Positions 1-12,340 are shown, numbered from the stretch's first letter. The stretch is 64,000 nucleotides of DNA from Cryptomeria japonica (GCF_030272615.1 NC_081405.1:605478177-605542176); one strand, 5' to 3'. The notes: a model not told the origin generated them from the letters alone. Numbers and translations: made by a program.

Positions 1-2
1 AG

Positions 3-457
3 TGTCCACACACCTACTGGAGCTACTCCCTATTCACTTATCTATGGTATTGAAGCCATATTTCCCACTGAGTTTGAGTTACCATCTTTACGGGTCTCCC
101 TATGTGATCTTATCAATGACGAAGACTAACAGAGTCTCCCACCTGCAAGATTTGGAATTGCTAGATGAGCATCAACAAAATGTATTCAATCACCTCAAAT
201 CATATTAATAACACATGAGTCGTAGTTATAATCACAGAGTGAAACCTCACACATTTAAGGTATGTGACCTAGTCCTAAGAGAAAACCCCAAAAATCAACA
301 AGATAGAGAGAAAAGGGGCAAGTTTGAACCGAATTGGCTTGGGCCTTACGTCATCACAACAGTTTATGACTCAAGTGCATATCATTTATCAACAATAGAA
401 GGAGAACCGTTGGATGATCCTATTAACAACATGCACATTCACAAGTTTTACACATAG
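3..457 (+). pseudogene. Integrase C-terminal end of a Tat-type Ty3/gypsy element (element A)
   Basis: This is the last part of a retrotransposon integrase, the enzyme that joins element cDNA to the host chromosome. Read from base 3, the frame shows the catalytic-core end (TGATPYSLIYGIEA, then FELPSLRVSL), which is characteristic of plant Ty3/gypsy integrases. A stop and frame changes follow at about 109-215. The post-core domain then reads cleanly at 215-457 (MSRSYNHRVKPHTFKVCDLV, then GKFEPNWLGPYVI, ending HKFYT). The window starts inside the gene, so reverse transcriptase and gag are outside. The gene is broken and not functional. Downstream, the antisense PMD ORF, polypurine tract and LTR at 10435-14170 fit the same element once the nested LINE at 1223-9199 is removed. 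That linkage is an inference from order and spacing. Confidence 0.85.
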
Positions 458-1211
458 CTTTTTAGAGAATCCTAATAAAAAATACAAAAAATCAAAGAAT
501 ATTAAAAATAAAATAAAAATAAAAAATCGTCGCTTTGGTGAAATCCTAGCAAATAGGGGCCTTGTGACACAAAAAAAGTTGAAAAAGTTGAAAAAAAAAG
601 TAAAGAGAAATAAACTCTTGCAATCGTGAAAACACTTCAATGGCACCCTAGGCAAGTACAATGGTGAAAATTGGGTTACCGACACCATGTATAGGGACTT
701 TTTCTCCTCCCTCCTTCAAGAATCAGTTTCATCCCTTCACTTTGCACATACTCCCAACCTATCATAATAAACTTTTATATCCCCATCATGACTTTTTATT
801 GATCTACCTAAGATTAGTTCACCATCTACAATATTAAATTCTTTCCACCCTTTCCTTTTACCCATAATAAATCAAGTCTTATCTATAACTGGGAGCATAT
901 CCTAAACCTAGTGATGGAAGTGGACCCTTGGCATCACATGTTTTCAAGAACATCTTAATTTTACTCTTTCCTTCTTTTCACACACAATCTGCAATAAAAG
1001 GTCACTTGCATCACTAATCCGCAATAAAGTTTTTGTTCTTCTCTACAATAAAGTATCGATTTCATGGAGTAAGTTTGTTTCAGATGAGACACAAGCAGTA
1101 GTGAGCTTTCAACAAATCAATCTTTTGGCAGACTTTGACTACAACAAGAATTTTTTCAGAATTATCTATCCTTTATCAAGATGACAATATTGTGACTAGA
1201 TTGAACATGTT
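458..1211. other. Spacer of element A, downstream of integrase
   Basis: No ORF here resembles a protein. The A-rich stretch at 475-625 directly after the integrase stop, followed by mixed sequence, fits the non-coding spacer that Tat-type elements carry between pol and the 3' LTR. It ends at the target site of LINE-A. Confidence 0.5.
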
Positions 1212-1222
1212 AACATATGTGG
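1212..1222 (+). repeat. Left target-site duplication of LINE-A (pair at 9200-9210)
   Basis: The 11-mer aacatatgtgg is found here and again at 9200-9210, exactly flanking the LINE start (10 bases before the ORF1 ATG) and the LINE 3' end. A perfect direct repeat of this length is the expected product of target-primed reverse transcription. The first A of the right copy could belong to the LINE tail. Confidence 0.88.
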
Positions 1223-1232
1223 CAAGGTGTAG

Positions 1233-2902
1233 ATGGAGGGAATAGCACAGCTAGAGGGAAATTTGAATTCTACGAATGGAGGGAACAACGCGGCTGGCTC
1301 TTCTGGTTCTACTGCCTCTGCAGCTCAAGGAAAACTTGTCTCTTTCGGATCTATGATGGATGATGAGGATGGTCGAAAGGATGGGGTGCCACGACATCGG
1401 GACCGTCCTCTTGTCCTTAAAAATAATGAATATTCTTCAAAGTTGGGTCCCGAGATCTTGAACGTTGATTTGGAAAAGACGGCTGAGGTGAAGGTTCTCA
1501 ATCCCTAGAATAGTTTATTTGCAAACAAACCCACTGGTAAATCGTCTTTTCCCTTTGTGGAAGATATTTCTGATAGAAAAATAGGCATACTAGCTATTGC
1601 AGTACTAGATGTGGTTATAGACCACAGTATTTCTTTAATGGCTTTTTCTCTAGTGGGAAAATTTGTTGGACCAATACCTAATATTGAAGTCCTTAGGTCT
1701 TTTGTTAAGAGAAAATGGAGGTTGAAAGGACAAGTTGATGTTTCAGCCCTGTCAAGGGGTTTCTTTGTCTTTTCCTTCTCTTGTGGGGAAGATTTGGAAA
1801 TGGCTTTGAGCGGAGGACCCTAGATGTTTGGGAAATCTTCTTTATCCTTAAAAAAATGGTTTCCAAATATGGAGCTCAATGATTCCTTTTTTGAATCTGC
1901 TCCAGTCTAGGTGCGGTTGCCTAGTTTGCCGCTTGAATTCTAGTTGTAGGATGTTTTATCAAGCATTGCTAACTCCTTTGGGGAGCTTGTGGCTATAGAT
2001 TCTATGACAGAAACACGAAAGAGGCTGGTGTATGCGAGGATATGTGTTAATATTTCATAGAATATGGACCTTCCTAGCTCTATTGAAATAAATTCCAAAC
2101 TAGGGAAGTGGGAACAAGCTATAGAGTTTGAGTCCCTCCCTTTTGTGTGTTTCTCTTGTAAGAAAGCTAGACATTGGGCAAAGGCTTGCCCAAGTAACCC
2201 CAAGAATGCTCAGAAGCATAACAATCATATTAAATAGATCTAGAAAGAGAAGATTAACAAAAATGAAGAGGGTAGAGCGGAAGGAGGAAGTGGACTTCCT
2301 AGTAACCCAAAAGATATAACAAAGGAGGATAGGAAAGCTAGTCCTTCCAAGGATACTCTTCAGAAGGAAGTTAGAAAGGATGAAGATGATGCATTTGAAG
2401 TCAAAGCAGTCAATGGATTTGAAGTTTTACAGATTCAGGAGGAAGAGAATGTAAGCATAGAAGAAATTCTTTAAGAGGGTGAGATTGGTGACATAAATGA
2501 ATCACAACATGAGGATCTAAAAGATATAGAAAAGGAAAGTAATAAAGTTTGTCCAAAGGACTTTGAAGGTTCAGATGTTATCTTTGAAAAAAAGACCAAG
2601 TTTGGATCGCCTCAGGTTAACCTTAACTCTCTATTTCAGAGTGTTGGAATTGAATCGCCCACCTCCTCTTAGAGAATAGGAGAACCTTGGAATAATAAGC
2701 AATCTACATATAAAGATGAAGATGATGAAGAGATAATAGGAGTGGGAAAAAAGAAAAACAAGAAGATAGGTTGTTCTAATGGGGTTAAAACTAGAACCAG
2801 GTCTAAGGCGGATATTGGTCTTTCCAAATCCCCATAGGGACGTAAAACCATGAAGTGGCACAGGGACCAGGAGAGTAAAAAAAACATACCTGATGGAAGG
2901 CA
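1233..2902 (+). pseudogene. LINE-A ORF1 (DUF4283-like, CCHC zinc-knuckle protein)
   Basis: ORF1 proteins of plant L1 LINEs bind the element RNA. The start at 1233 gives MEGIAQLEGNL, a Gly/Ser/Ala-rich N-terminus, then RPLVLKNNEYSSKLGPE at about 1408. The region at 1557-1823 (FSLVGKFVGPIPNIEVL, then KWRLKGQVDVSALSRGFFVF) matches the DUF4283 pattern of plant LINE ORF1 and gag-like proteins. A complete CCHC knuckle, CFSCKKARHWAKAC, reads at about 2150-2193. The tail to about 2900 is acidic and lysine-rich. In-frame TAG stops at about 1506, 1821 and later show decay. The family assignment is by eye. Confidence 0.75.
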
Positions 2903-2937
2903 ATGACCATTCAGGAATCCTGCTCCCAAGTTTCCAA

Positions 2938-5900
2938 ATGAAGGTAATTTCCTAGAACATACGAGGCCTAAATGGTCTCTATAAACAGGATGTATTAAGG
3001 AATTTTATCAGAGATCGTAAGCCAGACATCATCCTGGTTCGGGAAACTAAAATGAGTAAGGAAAAAGTTGAAAAATGAAACTTCTTTAAACAAGGGGGTG
3101 TTTGTGGTAGTAGTTCAAATGGGGCGTCAGGTGGGGTGGCCATATTTTGGAATAAGAAAACTATTGATGGAGATCTGATTGATGAAGATGGTAATATCAT
3201 TTCTATGAGAGTTAAATGTATTGATGAAGGATAAGAATGGGTGGTTACCACCATTTATGCTCCAAATTCTTAAGCTGCTAGGAGTAAGTTTTGGGATAAA
3301 ATCTAGTAGAAAAGGGGTTTTTTTTCTTAGGACAGTTGGTTGTTGATGCGAGATTTCAACACCCCTTTGCAAGAAAAGACAAATTTGGAGGAACTCAAGC
3401 TCAACTGGATAGAAGGATTGACCTTATGGACTTCATCAATGCTAATGCCCTGATTGATGTTGATCTTTTTGGAGCTTCCTACACTTGGTCTAACTGAAGG
3501 GATGGAGGAGATCTTATTCAGGTAAGGCTAGATAGATCTCTTATCACTCCTGACTAGGTCCTTAAGTATACATGCTCTTTGTCTATTATTAACAAAATAG
3601 GATCGGATCATTATCCCATTTCTTTTGTTATTGGTTCAATTAAGAGAATGTTGTTTTCCATTCTGGTTTGAAAAAATGTGGATTTCACACCCTTCCTTGG
3701 AAACTTTCATTGCCAAATGGTGGAATATTACTGTGGATGGATCTGCCATGTTTAATTAAGAAAAACCAAAGATAACATTAAGATCTGGAACAAAAAGGTT
3801 TTTGGAGATATTTTTTAATCTAAGAGGAAGTTGAAGGAGGAATTAGAATAGATTCAAAACTCAATTCAAAAAGATGGTTATAAGATGTTCCCCAAGGCTA
3901 AATAAGATGAGGTTCTAGCCAAATTACACAACACAATATCAAGAGAAGAAATCTATTGGAGGCAGAGATCTAGGGCTATTTGGTTAGAAATCGGTGATAG
4001 AAACACTAAATTCTTTCATATGACATCTATGAAGCATAAAGTTGCTAGCAGAATCTCTAGATTAATTGTTGATGACAAAATTCTTCTAAAAGATCATGAC
4101 ATTGGTGATGAAGTTGTTAGGTTCTTCTCTAACCTCTTGACATGTAGTAAGGAAATTGACATTGTTAAGCAACAAGACCTGGTTGATAACATTCCTAAGA
4201 TTATTGGACCTCATCAGAATAAGATATTATCTACTATCCCTACAGCTGATGAAATTTAAAAAAATTGTTTTCTCCTTTCAAGGGGATAAGGCTCCGGGCC
4301 CAGATAGCTTTCCTATGTTTTTCTTTCAGAAATATTGGCATATTTTTTGGGAAGACACAACCAATGCTATCAAAGAATTCTTTGGATCCAGAAGAATTCT
4401 TAAAGAAATCAACTCTACTTTTATTGCTCTAATTCCTACGGTGGTTGGAGCTGATTCTATGGGAAAGTTTAGGCCAATAAGTCTTTGTAATTCTTTTTAC
4501 AATATTATTTCAAAAGTCCCGACTTCTAGATTGCTGGTTGTTCTCCCCTTTGTTATCTCTAAGGAGCAAAAAGGATTTGTCCCAGGCAGGTAGATTTTGG
4601 ATTCTATTATTCTTGTGCATGAGAATATCCACTCTCTTAATGCTGCAAACAAAGAGGGATTTCATATAAAGTTGGATCTGGCAAAAGCCTATGATAGAGT
4701 GGAATGGCAGGTTCTTTTTAGGGTCATGGAGGCCTTTGGATTTGATGAGAAGGTTATTAAAATTACTAGAGAATTGATATCTACACCAAATTTTTCTATT
4801 CTTATTAATGGATCTCCGTCCAGATTTTTTAAATCTTCTAGGGGTCTTAGGCAAGGAGACCCTATTTCGCCTATCCTTTTCACTATCTTGGCAGAATTTT
4901 TGAGTAGACTGATTAAAAAGTTGAAAATGAATAAAACTATCAAAGGGTTGCAACCCTCTTCTGCTAATTTCTCCTGCACACATCAATAGTTTGTTGATGA
5001 TACAATTTTGTTTGGATATTCTTCTGTTAGTGAAGCTGCTGCCTTCAAAGGTGCTCTTAGATATTATTCCCTTGCTACTCGAGAATAGGTTAATTGGGAT
5101 AAATTTTCTATTTACTTCATCAATACCCCATTATTGAGGCAACAGAGGATTGCTAACATAATTGGTTGTAAGGTGGAGTTGCTCCCCTCTACTTATTTGG
5201 GTCTCCCTCTTGGTTTGGCTCCTCCAAACTCCTTCTGGAATTCTTTAATTGACAAAATCAACAAAAAATTGGCAGGTTGGAAAGGATCTATGCTATCTCA
5301 AGCTGGTAAGCTTCAACTTCTTCAAGCTACTCTTTAGAATCTGCATGTTTATGCTCTTAGCTTGTTTAGTATACTGGTCAAATTTGCTGAAGCTCTAGAA
5401 AGAATTCAGAAAAGATTTCTTTGGTCTGGTGTAGAAGATAAGAAAAGGATTGTGTTGGTTTCTTGGGATAAAGTTTGCACTCCTAAAATCAATGGGGGGT
5501 TAGGTATTAAAACTCTCAAACCTTTAAACAAAGCCTTGCTAGCTAAACATATTTGGAGGGCATATGGTATTAAGAAAGATTGGAGTAGTGTGTGGTTTGA
5601 TAAATACATACATAACCATCCAATTCATTCTCTTCTCTATTCTAAAGTTATCCCTGCTAGATCTTTTATATGGAATAGCATGATCAAATCTATAAAAGTT
5701 GCTAAAGCTAGAGCTGGATGGGTCCTTGGCAAAGGTGATAAAATCATATTTTGGGAGGATGTCTAGATTAAAGATGAGCCTCTTTTTAACCAAGATTGCA
5801 GCCAATTCATTGAAGAATGCAAAAGGAGGTATGGTTCTATGGTTTGTAATTATTGGAAGGAGAATAAATGGGTGAGACTTGATGGAGTTTATGTTGGATT

Positions 5901-7021
5901 TTCATTGCTCCAACATGATTTGATGTCCTTTTCTGTCAATAAAGATTCTGATGATGTGTTCCTATGGAAGAGTAATCCTAGCGGTAATTTTACTGTTGCC
6001 TCTGCTTATAAAAAAATTGTTACTCAGGCTTGCGACCCAATATGGACTAAAATTTGGAATAGATTCCTCATTCCTAAAGTTAACATGATTTTTTGGCTTG
6101 CAACTCACAACAAGGTTCTTACCATTGATAACCTGGCTCGAAGAGGATTCATGATTCCTAGTAAGTGTGAGTCATGTCAGAAAGAGGCTAAATCTATGGA
6201 TCATTTGTTTATTCATTGTTCTTTTACCTGTTAAATCTGGAGTAAAATTTGGATGCAATGTAAAGTTGATTGGGTAATGCACAATAGTTTTAAGGAAGTC
6301 ATTTGGCAATGGATCTTTCCTACCAAGCTTCCTATTATTAAGACCCTCTGGTCCTTTGTCCTTCCTATGACTTGTTGGTATATCTGGAAGGAGAGAAACA
6401 ATAGAATTTTCAGGGAGGCTAAGTGTTCATCTCAGGTGGTTATTGAAAATATTTGCAGGGCTATTAAAGAAAACATCAATACCATTCACAAAAATAACAA
6501 GCAGTGTAGTTATATTAACATGACTAATAATGAGAAAAAGCATCCTAACTGAATGGAAGTTGATACACAAGGTCTGCAAATCTAATATGAAGAGCAGGAG
6601 AGATAATGTTGTGTGGAGGTTCCCTCTTCATGATTGGGTTAAGGTGAACTTTGATGGTGCAACTAAAGGTAATCCTGAGAAGGCTAGAGGGGGAGGAGTC
6701 ATCAAAAATTCTTATGGCTTTTGTGTTGCTGCAATTGCCTCTCCCTTTCAAGTGCAAAACAACCATGTGGCAAAAGCTCTGGCAATGTTAAAATGTCTCC
6801 AGTTTGCTCAAAGTTTTAACTTTAAAAGAATATGGCTGGAGGGGGACTCTCTCAATATTATTTAGGCTATTAAAGGTATTAGTTCCCCTTCTTGGAACAT
6901 TCATAATATCATTGATAATGATAAAAAATTGTTAGATGCCTATGATAGTGTGATTATTACCCATACCTTTAGGGAAGGTAACAGGGTAGCTGATTTATTA
7001 GCCAATGAGGGGTCATTTTAG
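2938..7021 (+). pseudogene. LINE-A ORF2: endonuclease, reverse transcriptase, zf-RVT, RNase H
   Basis: This is the retrotransposition enzyme. From the ATG at 2938 the frame gives MKVIS, a stop in place of the usual Trp, then NIRGLNGLYKQDVL: the APE-type endonuclease start. The endonuclease runs to about 3660 with several stops. RT follows at about 4270-5340: DKAPGPDSFPMFFFQKYW, FRPISLCNSFYNIISK, KLDLAKAYDRVEW, GLRQGDPISPILFTI and the catalytic FVDD at 4990-5001. The thumb contains YLGLPLG at about 5190. The zf-RVT region (CESCQKEAKSMDHLFIHCSF) is at about 6165-6230. An RNase H domain (VKVNFDGATKGNPEKARGGG, then the LEGDS and FREGNRVADLLANEGSF motifs) ends at a TAG at 7019-7021. Most in-frame stops are TAG. 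The domain order is standard for plant L1 elements. Confidence 0.93.
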
Positions 7022-7039
7022 CGAAGGATACTAAGTATA

Positions 7040-9007
7040 TTGGAGAAGTATCATGTAAGAATGGAGTCCATGAGCAATTATTATTTGATAGAGTCCATGG
7101 TACATTTTAATTTCATTATTACCTTTCTAGGTTCGGATCTCAATGACAGATATTGGAGTGATGCGGAGTGTCAGTTGATTACCTATTTAAGGCATCATGA
7201 TAATGAGCACCAGTGTGACGGGCCTAATCATATTAAGCATTGGTTTATATTGAATGTCTTAAAAGACTATTTGAACAAAAAGAAAATCACCTTGTTTTTT
7301 GATTCCAATGTCTTGTTTCTTCAGCATTTGGTTATTTTATGCTCTATTGAGGGTTTCAACTTGAACAACCATTACATTATGGGGGGAAATCTTAATCGCA
7401 ATGAGCCTTCCAGCTGTGCTAGCTGGAAAAGTGAAAGGAAAATATGGTGAAGGTTGCACAGATATGGATTCACTGATTACATGGAGAAACTGCATGGGAG
7501 AAAGAAGTTTGTTTCACATGATTTTTCTAAGGGCTGGAACAATAATAACGTTACTCTGTTTGGCCAGACATGGAAGTTGGATGAAGATTTGGTGGCGGAG
7601 GTTACCGGATTGCAGAAGGAAGCCATCAAATTCTACAGAGACCACAAGTTCTTGGTGGAAGCTACCAAGAATTTCCCTAAAAATGAAGAAGAAAGGGCTT
7701 GGCTTGCTAAGAAGGATAATGCATCCTACTACCTCCCTAACTAGGTAAAATATTTCTGGTAGAAAATGTTGAAAGTTTGAATGGAATACCTTATGGTTGA
7801 TGGAAGGTTTTCAAAAGCTTACAATTACCACTTTGTCATCCTTAACCATTTTTGTCATGGCTCGAAGATTTTGTTGCCCTTCTATTTGGCCTCTTCCTTT
7901 AACGATAGCTTGGCAAACCATCCCAAGAAACCTAAATCCAACCCCATTTCTCACCAAGGCCTTATTTTGTTAATTTATGAGCATTTGAAAGGTAAAGCTA
8001 GGGCTAATAGGGATGACCCCTTTGTGGAGAATGCCACATTTCTGAGGGTTATGATGGCTTTGATTCTGATGAAGATTCTTCTAATCTTCCTTTGCATAAG
8101 AAATTGAGGGTTAGTGATGAAGCTAATGAAGACACGAAAGAGAATGCTAGTTCTGAGAAGGAACAAAGGAAGGAGGTGGAAGAAGAGGCGGAGAATGAGC
8201 AGGAGAAGGAGGTTGAGGGCGAGGAAGGGGATGAGTAGAGAAAAGAGGATGTTGAAGAGCTAGAAGTGAAGGATAATTCTTATGTCTCAGATAGCAAGGA
8301 TGATGTTCAGCACAACATGGAGGAGGGAAACCCTAGGTATATGGACTCTGCCTCGGTTATGGAGAATGCGAATTCCATTCTTAATGCTGCCAGAAATAGT
8401 ACCCTGGAAATGTTCAATTTTTCAGAAATGGGTGATTGATAACATCTCCAGCATTCAGAATAAACAAAGAGACTTGGATTATAAAATTGAGAATTTGATT
8501 AAGGATACCAATATTAAAGGTAAAGAGGATGATGCGGAGGATACTAGTGATGCAGAGGATGAAGAAGAAATTCTGAACTGGGCAAAAAAAGACATTATTA
8601 AGGGAGATTTGAAGCATCTTGAAGATGTGATGAGAATTATCCAAAAAAAAGGGCGAGGTTGATAATGGTCTGATAAACAACCGGATTAAAAAAACTGAGA
8701 ATGCTTTGAAGAAATTCATGGAGATAGTTTGGCGGTGTTGAAGGTGTCTTCTCAAAACATGAATGTGTTGGTTTCTTGCCTGGAGAAGAACAAGCAGAAT
8801 AAAGATACAATGATCATTGATGACGAGCCGACCTCTAGTTCTATTCTACACTCCTCCAGACGCAGAACCAGGCAAAATACTAGTGAGTTGGAGTTGAATA
8901 CCAAAGACAATCAACAGATGCAAGAAAATAAAGAACTAAAAGAGGCAGCTAATGTGATGATGATGTTGGTTAAGGATGCGGAAGAGACTATAAAGATTTT
9001 CATCTGA
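7040..9007 (+). pseudogene. LINE-A third ORF of unknown function (plant transposon-protein-like N-terminal part, charged C-terminal part)
   Basis: This ORF begins 18 bases after the ORF2 stop and fills the space up to the LINE 3' UTR, so it lies inside the TSD-bounded element. Segments 7040-7450, 7454-7744 and 7781-8107 read as one broken protein in shifted frames: HRYGFTDYMEKLHGRKK, VAEVTGLQKEAIKFYRDHKF, then YLMVDGRFSKAYNYHFVILN. This pattern resembles proteins recurrent in plant transposons (putative plant transposon protein type), from memory only. The 8110-9007 part is strongly charged, with likely coiled coils at 8437-8660 and 8729-9007. Plant L1 LINEs normally have two ORFs. Function is unknown; a captured gag-like or transposon gene is one possibility. 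Confidence 0.65.
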
Positions 9008-9199
9008 TATTTAATCTGGTTTTAGGTTGCCAGGTTCTCGCTGGCTTTGTGTTGTTCTTTTCCTTGGCTGTTGTTTTTTGTTGTTGTTCTTTTGCATCCT
9101 TTCTCTCTTTGTTATGTTCTTTCTAGTTTCTCTTTTGCTTATCTCCTCATTATGTAAGCGGGTTTCGGGTCCCTTAGAACCTGATTTTCCTTAATCAAA
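9008..9199 (+). other. LINE-A 3' UTR
   Basis: This T/G-rich, C-poor sequence has runs of ttgttgtt and ends with gggtttcgggtcccttag, then ttaatcaaaaac just before the target-site duplication. That resembles the 3' ends of plant L1 LINEs. It proves the third ORF is upstream of the element's own end rather than in flanking DNA. Confidence 0.75.
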
Positions 9200-9210
9200 A
9201 ACATATGTGG
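9200..9210 (+). repeat. Right target-site duplication of LINE-A
   Basis: Second copy of aacatatgtgg, identical to 1212-1222. Confidence 0.88.
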
Positions 9211-10044
9211 TATTACTTGAGGATTTTAGTTTATATTGGTGTGAAGTTTTTTATTATCTTTTGATTTAATCTTTTGTCATGACATGTTTCCTATGCTTCT
9301 CAAGGATGTATATGGATTAGAGTGGTATGGATGGGGCATGATCACCTATTTTATTATTTGTGGATTGTCTTTTGGTAATACTATGGCTCATCCAAAGATA
9401 TGAGGACGCTATGGTTTTAGTGCAAACAGGGGCATTCCTTGTTTGTGACTGTCTAATCTCCATGCAAATGATACAATGATTATCTAGGGAAAACCTATAT
9501 CTAGATGGTCACAATACATTTGCCATAATAATCTCAATGATGATAAATGCACAAGAAGATCATTTCACCTCCATATATTCTACATTCTCTTGCCCAGTTT
9601 CTTCATTTTCCCTTTGTCCCATGTAGACAATGCATCATATGGCTAAGCATAATGACATACCAAAAAAAACATCACGCATACATCTTGCATCATCAATAGT
9701 TAGTCCTGCATGTCATAATAATAATATCATACATACATCATGCATCTATTGCATTAGTACATAAGCATCATAAATACATGCATCCATAATATAGAATCAT
9801 AATAATCATTTAGGAAATGTATTATAATCATGTTAGGATCATATATATCATCATAAGTAAAATGCATCACATAAACATCATTGCATAGGTCAGAAATTCA
9901 TCATGCATCTATGAGCATATATAATAACTACATCATCATGATAGAACATCACATAAGTATATAGAATCATAACATGCATAGCATAAGCATCATAAATAAA
10001 CATCATAATCATCATGACATAAGCATACAACTGCAAGGAATAGG
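9211..10044. other. Spacer of element A, continued; ATCATA-rich
   Basis: Non-coding. From about 9640 it is rich in short repeats of atcat, cataat and catgcat without a fixed period. Best read as the continuation of the element A spacer interrupted by LINE-A. Confidence 0.5.
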
Positions 10045-10316
10045 TCATATCTTATATATATGTACAAATATATATATGTACATATATATACACATATATA
10101 TATGTACATATATATATATATATGTATATATGTACATATATATATATGTATATATGTACATATATATATATATATGTACACATATATATATGTACACACA
10201 CACACACATATATATATGTACATATATGTACATATATACATATATATGTACATATATGTACATATATACATATATATGTACATATATGTATATATATACA
10301 TATATATACATATATA
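10045..10316. repeat. TATATG/TATACA microsatellite, self-complementary
   Basis: About 270 bases of tatatg and tacata units with a short (ac)n core at 10192-10208. Open frames on both strands here are repeat artefacts of Tyr/Ile/Met/His. The two sides of the (ac)n core are near-inverted copies, so the tract could form a long cruciform. Confidence 0.95.
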
Positions 10317-10434
10317 ATAATCAGTGTCATGATACAATGGTGTCAAAATCTCAAAAATGTCTACAACATCACCTGTAGGTGTCTATATCATCATACAAAA
10401 TGATAATACTAGTACAAAATGGATCTAGAAGGGG

Positions 10435-12340
10435 CTATGATGAACTACCACCCTCTGACCTTGATGGTCTATGAGATCTCTGAGCTCCTGAAAGACCTAC
10501 ATCATTTGACCCTATAGTTGTCCATGCTCTCAATGGGCCCATCACCCCTACATTATCTAACCTTTGCTGCCATCCTTGGCTCCTAGCCTTGTACATGACT
10601 ACAAAATTGCCTACTCGCTGACTATCTAGCATGGAGAACTCATATAGGTTCTACCAATATGCGATCTCCTATGCTACTCTGAACACATTATCCATCCCAA
10701 AGGTAACATCACCTCAACCTATAGATTGTTCACTCTTGATAGTAGCCGCATCTCTACCATATAACTCTATCATTGCATCCCTCTTTGATGTCACTGTCTA
10801 GATCTACTCTTAGAGTGATGTGATCAGCCCTACCTGGATATCTACTTGATCCTCCAAAATTTGTAATCGGGCTCTCATGGCCCCAAAATTAGCTAGCTCA
10901 TCCCAACTGCCTCCACCCCTAGCCTTCTCATACCTACCCTCCCACTCTCAACCCTATCTACCTCCCTTCTTAGCTACCTCCCCCTCCACATGGTGAGGGT
11001 CATCTTGTCCTTTTCCCTATGATGATCCAAATTGTACATGTATTGGTGGCACATGAACCCTTGGAACCTGTACCCTACTTCCTCTCCCTCTGGGTGGCCT
11101 AGGTGGTTGTCCACCCCTCCCTCCATCTCCCTCATCATATCCCTCTAATTAGTTTTTTGTCCCCCTCCTCCTCTATCGATGGGATGGTCACTTTCTATCT
11201 GTATCATCCTCAAATCTAGGAATAGGCTCCCTAGGTCCAATCAATCATGGAAAAGTGTGTGCTAAAAAATATGCATCATAATCTGGCATCATCCCTACAT
11301 TAACCACATCCATCCTTAAGTCCCAAACCACTATTGTCAATGCCTAGATATTTACTATAGCAACCTCATACGATAGGCATGGTCCCCATTATGGTATCTC
11401 TTGTCTAGTCCATGCAAACTCTGTTGAACCTAACGGTTGGGCCTATACTCAGCCAAACTATCTGGACACCCTATCTAGTAGATGTCTCTAAATGATGTAT
11501 GCAATCCTATGAATGAGACACCTAGTCTTGTAGAAATAAGGAATATTTGTCTCATCCTCCTCCCATGGATCGCAATCAAGGTACGATTGCTAGATAACTA
11601 TATCGATATCGTCAGTGACACACCTTGAGTACTCCATCTTCCACAGCTAAGGTTAGAAGATTATCATGTTATGCATATGCACATAGGGTTGTCCTACCTT
11701 GTGTCCTCTGTAATACACTGGTCTCGTCAAAGCAATGTGCTCAAAATCCCAATATCTGTAGAAGTGTGATCCTGGTAGATATCCCATAGCCACCCAAATA
11801 GACAAACTGGTGTAGATCATGATATAGGTGGGCCAACATGCATAGCCCCCAAGTGAACCAGATCCCATGAGAGATAATCATGTTCATTATTTAACCCCAG
11901 CCAATTGACATACCATGTGTCATCTAGTCCATATAGGTGTACCTATTGATCACCCTACCAGTAATAGTTGCCTGAGCCAATCTGACCAAACCCACCTCAT
12001 TCATATCATCCCAGCTAATATAACTGTCATGAATCTCCAAGACCTGATAATCAAACACTTGATGTAGAGCCTCCACATTTCCTCCCTCTCGGTCATAAAT
12101 CACCATCTCCCCATGGATAGGGATGTGTAGAACCTAGTAGACATTTTCTAGTGTCATAGACATCTCTCCAATCAGCAAGTGGAATGTGCAGTGCTTATTG
12201 TACCACTGCTCAACCAACAGAGATAGAAAATCAAGATTCATCTAAATCTCAGGCATGAAAGTGGCATGCCATAGACCTAATGTGCGCTTAGAGTCAGATG
12301 ATCATCCTCTGTCAATTATGGTCCCAATCTTGGTGTCCTT
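10435..12340 (-). pseudogene. Antisense plant-mobile-domain (PMD) ORF of element A
   Basis: Read on the minus strand from about 12340, the sequence gives LDFLSLLVEQWYNKHCTFHL, then GEMSMTLENVYYVLHIPIHG and GEMVIYDREGG. This is the start of the PMD fold, the aminotransferase-like plant mobile domain found in MAIN/MAIL proteins and many transposons. Longer open pieces lie at 12106-11924 and 11868-11653. The tail (about 11200-10435) is Gly/Arg/Ser-rich and ends at 10435. Many in-frame stops, so it is a pseudogene. It is antisense to element A and lies between integrase and the polypurine tract, the position of the antisense ORF (aORF) known from Tat-lineage elements. An antisense TATA box is at 13192-13203. 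Confidence 0.72.

Larger units (their letters stand above)
1223..9199 (+). mobile_element. LINE-A, plant L1-type non-LTR retrotransposon with an extra third ORF
   Basis: This 7.98-kb insertion is delimited by a perfect 11-bp target-site duplication. It contains ORF1 (CCHC RNA-binding protein), ORF2 (endonuclease, RT, zf-RVT, RNase H), a third ORF region at 7040-9007 and a 3' UTR ending in ttaatcaaaaac, typical of plant LINEs. The element starts only 10 bases before the ORF1 ATG, so it either has almost no 5' UTR or is slightly 5' truncated. All ORFs have stops or frameshifts, so it is dead. It is inserted in the pol-to-aORF spacer of element A. Confidence 0.9.

Noticed and set aside
9974-10403. 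Several overlapping ORFs of 85-134 residues on both strands
   Set aside because: They are translations of the TATATG microsatellite (Tyr/Ile/Met/His only).
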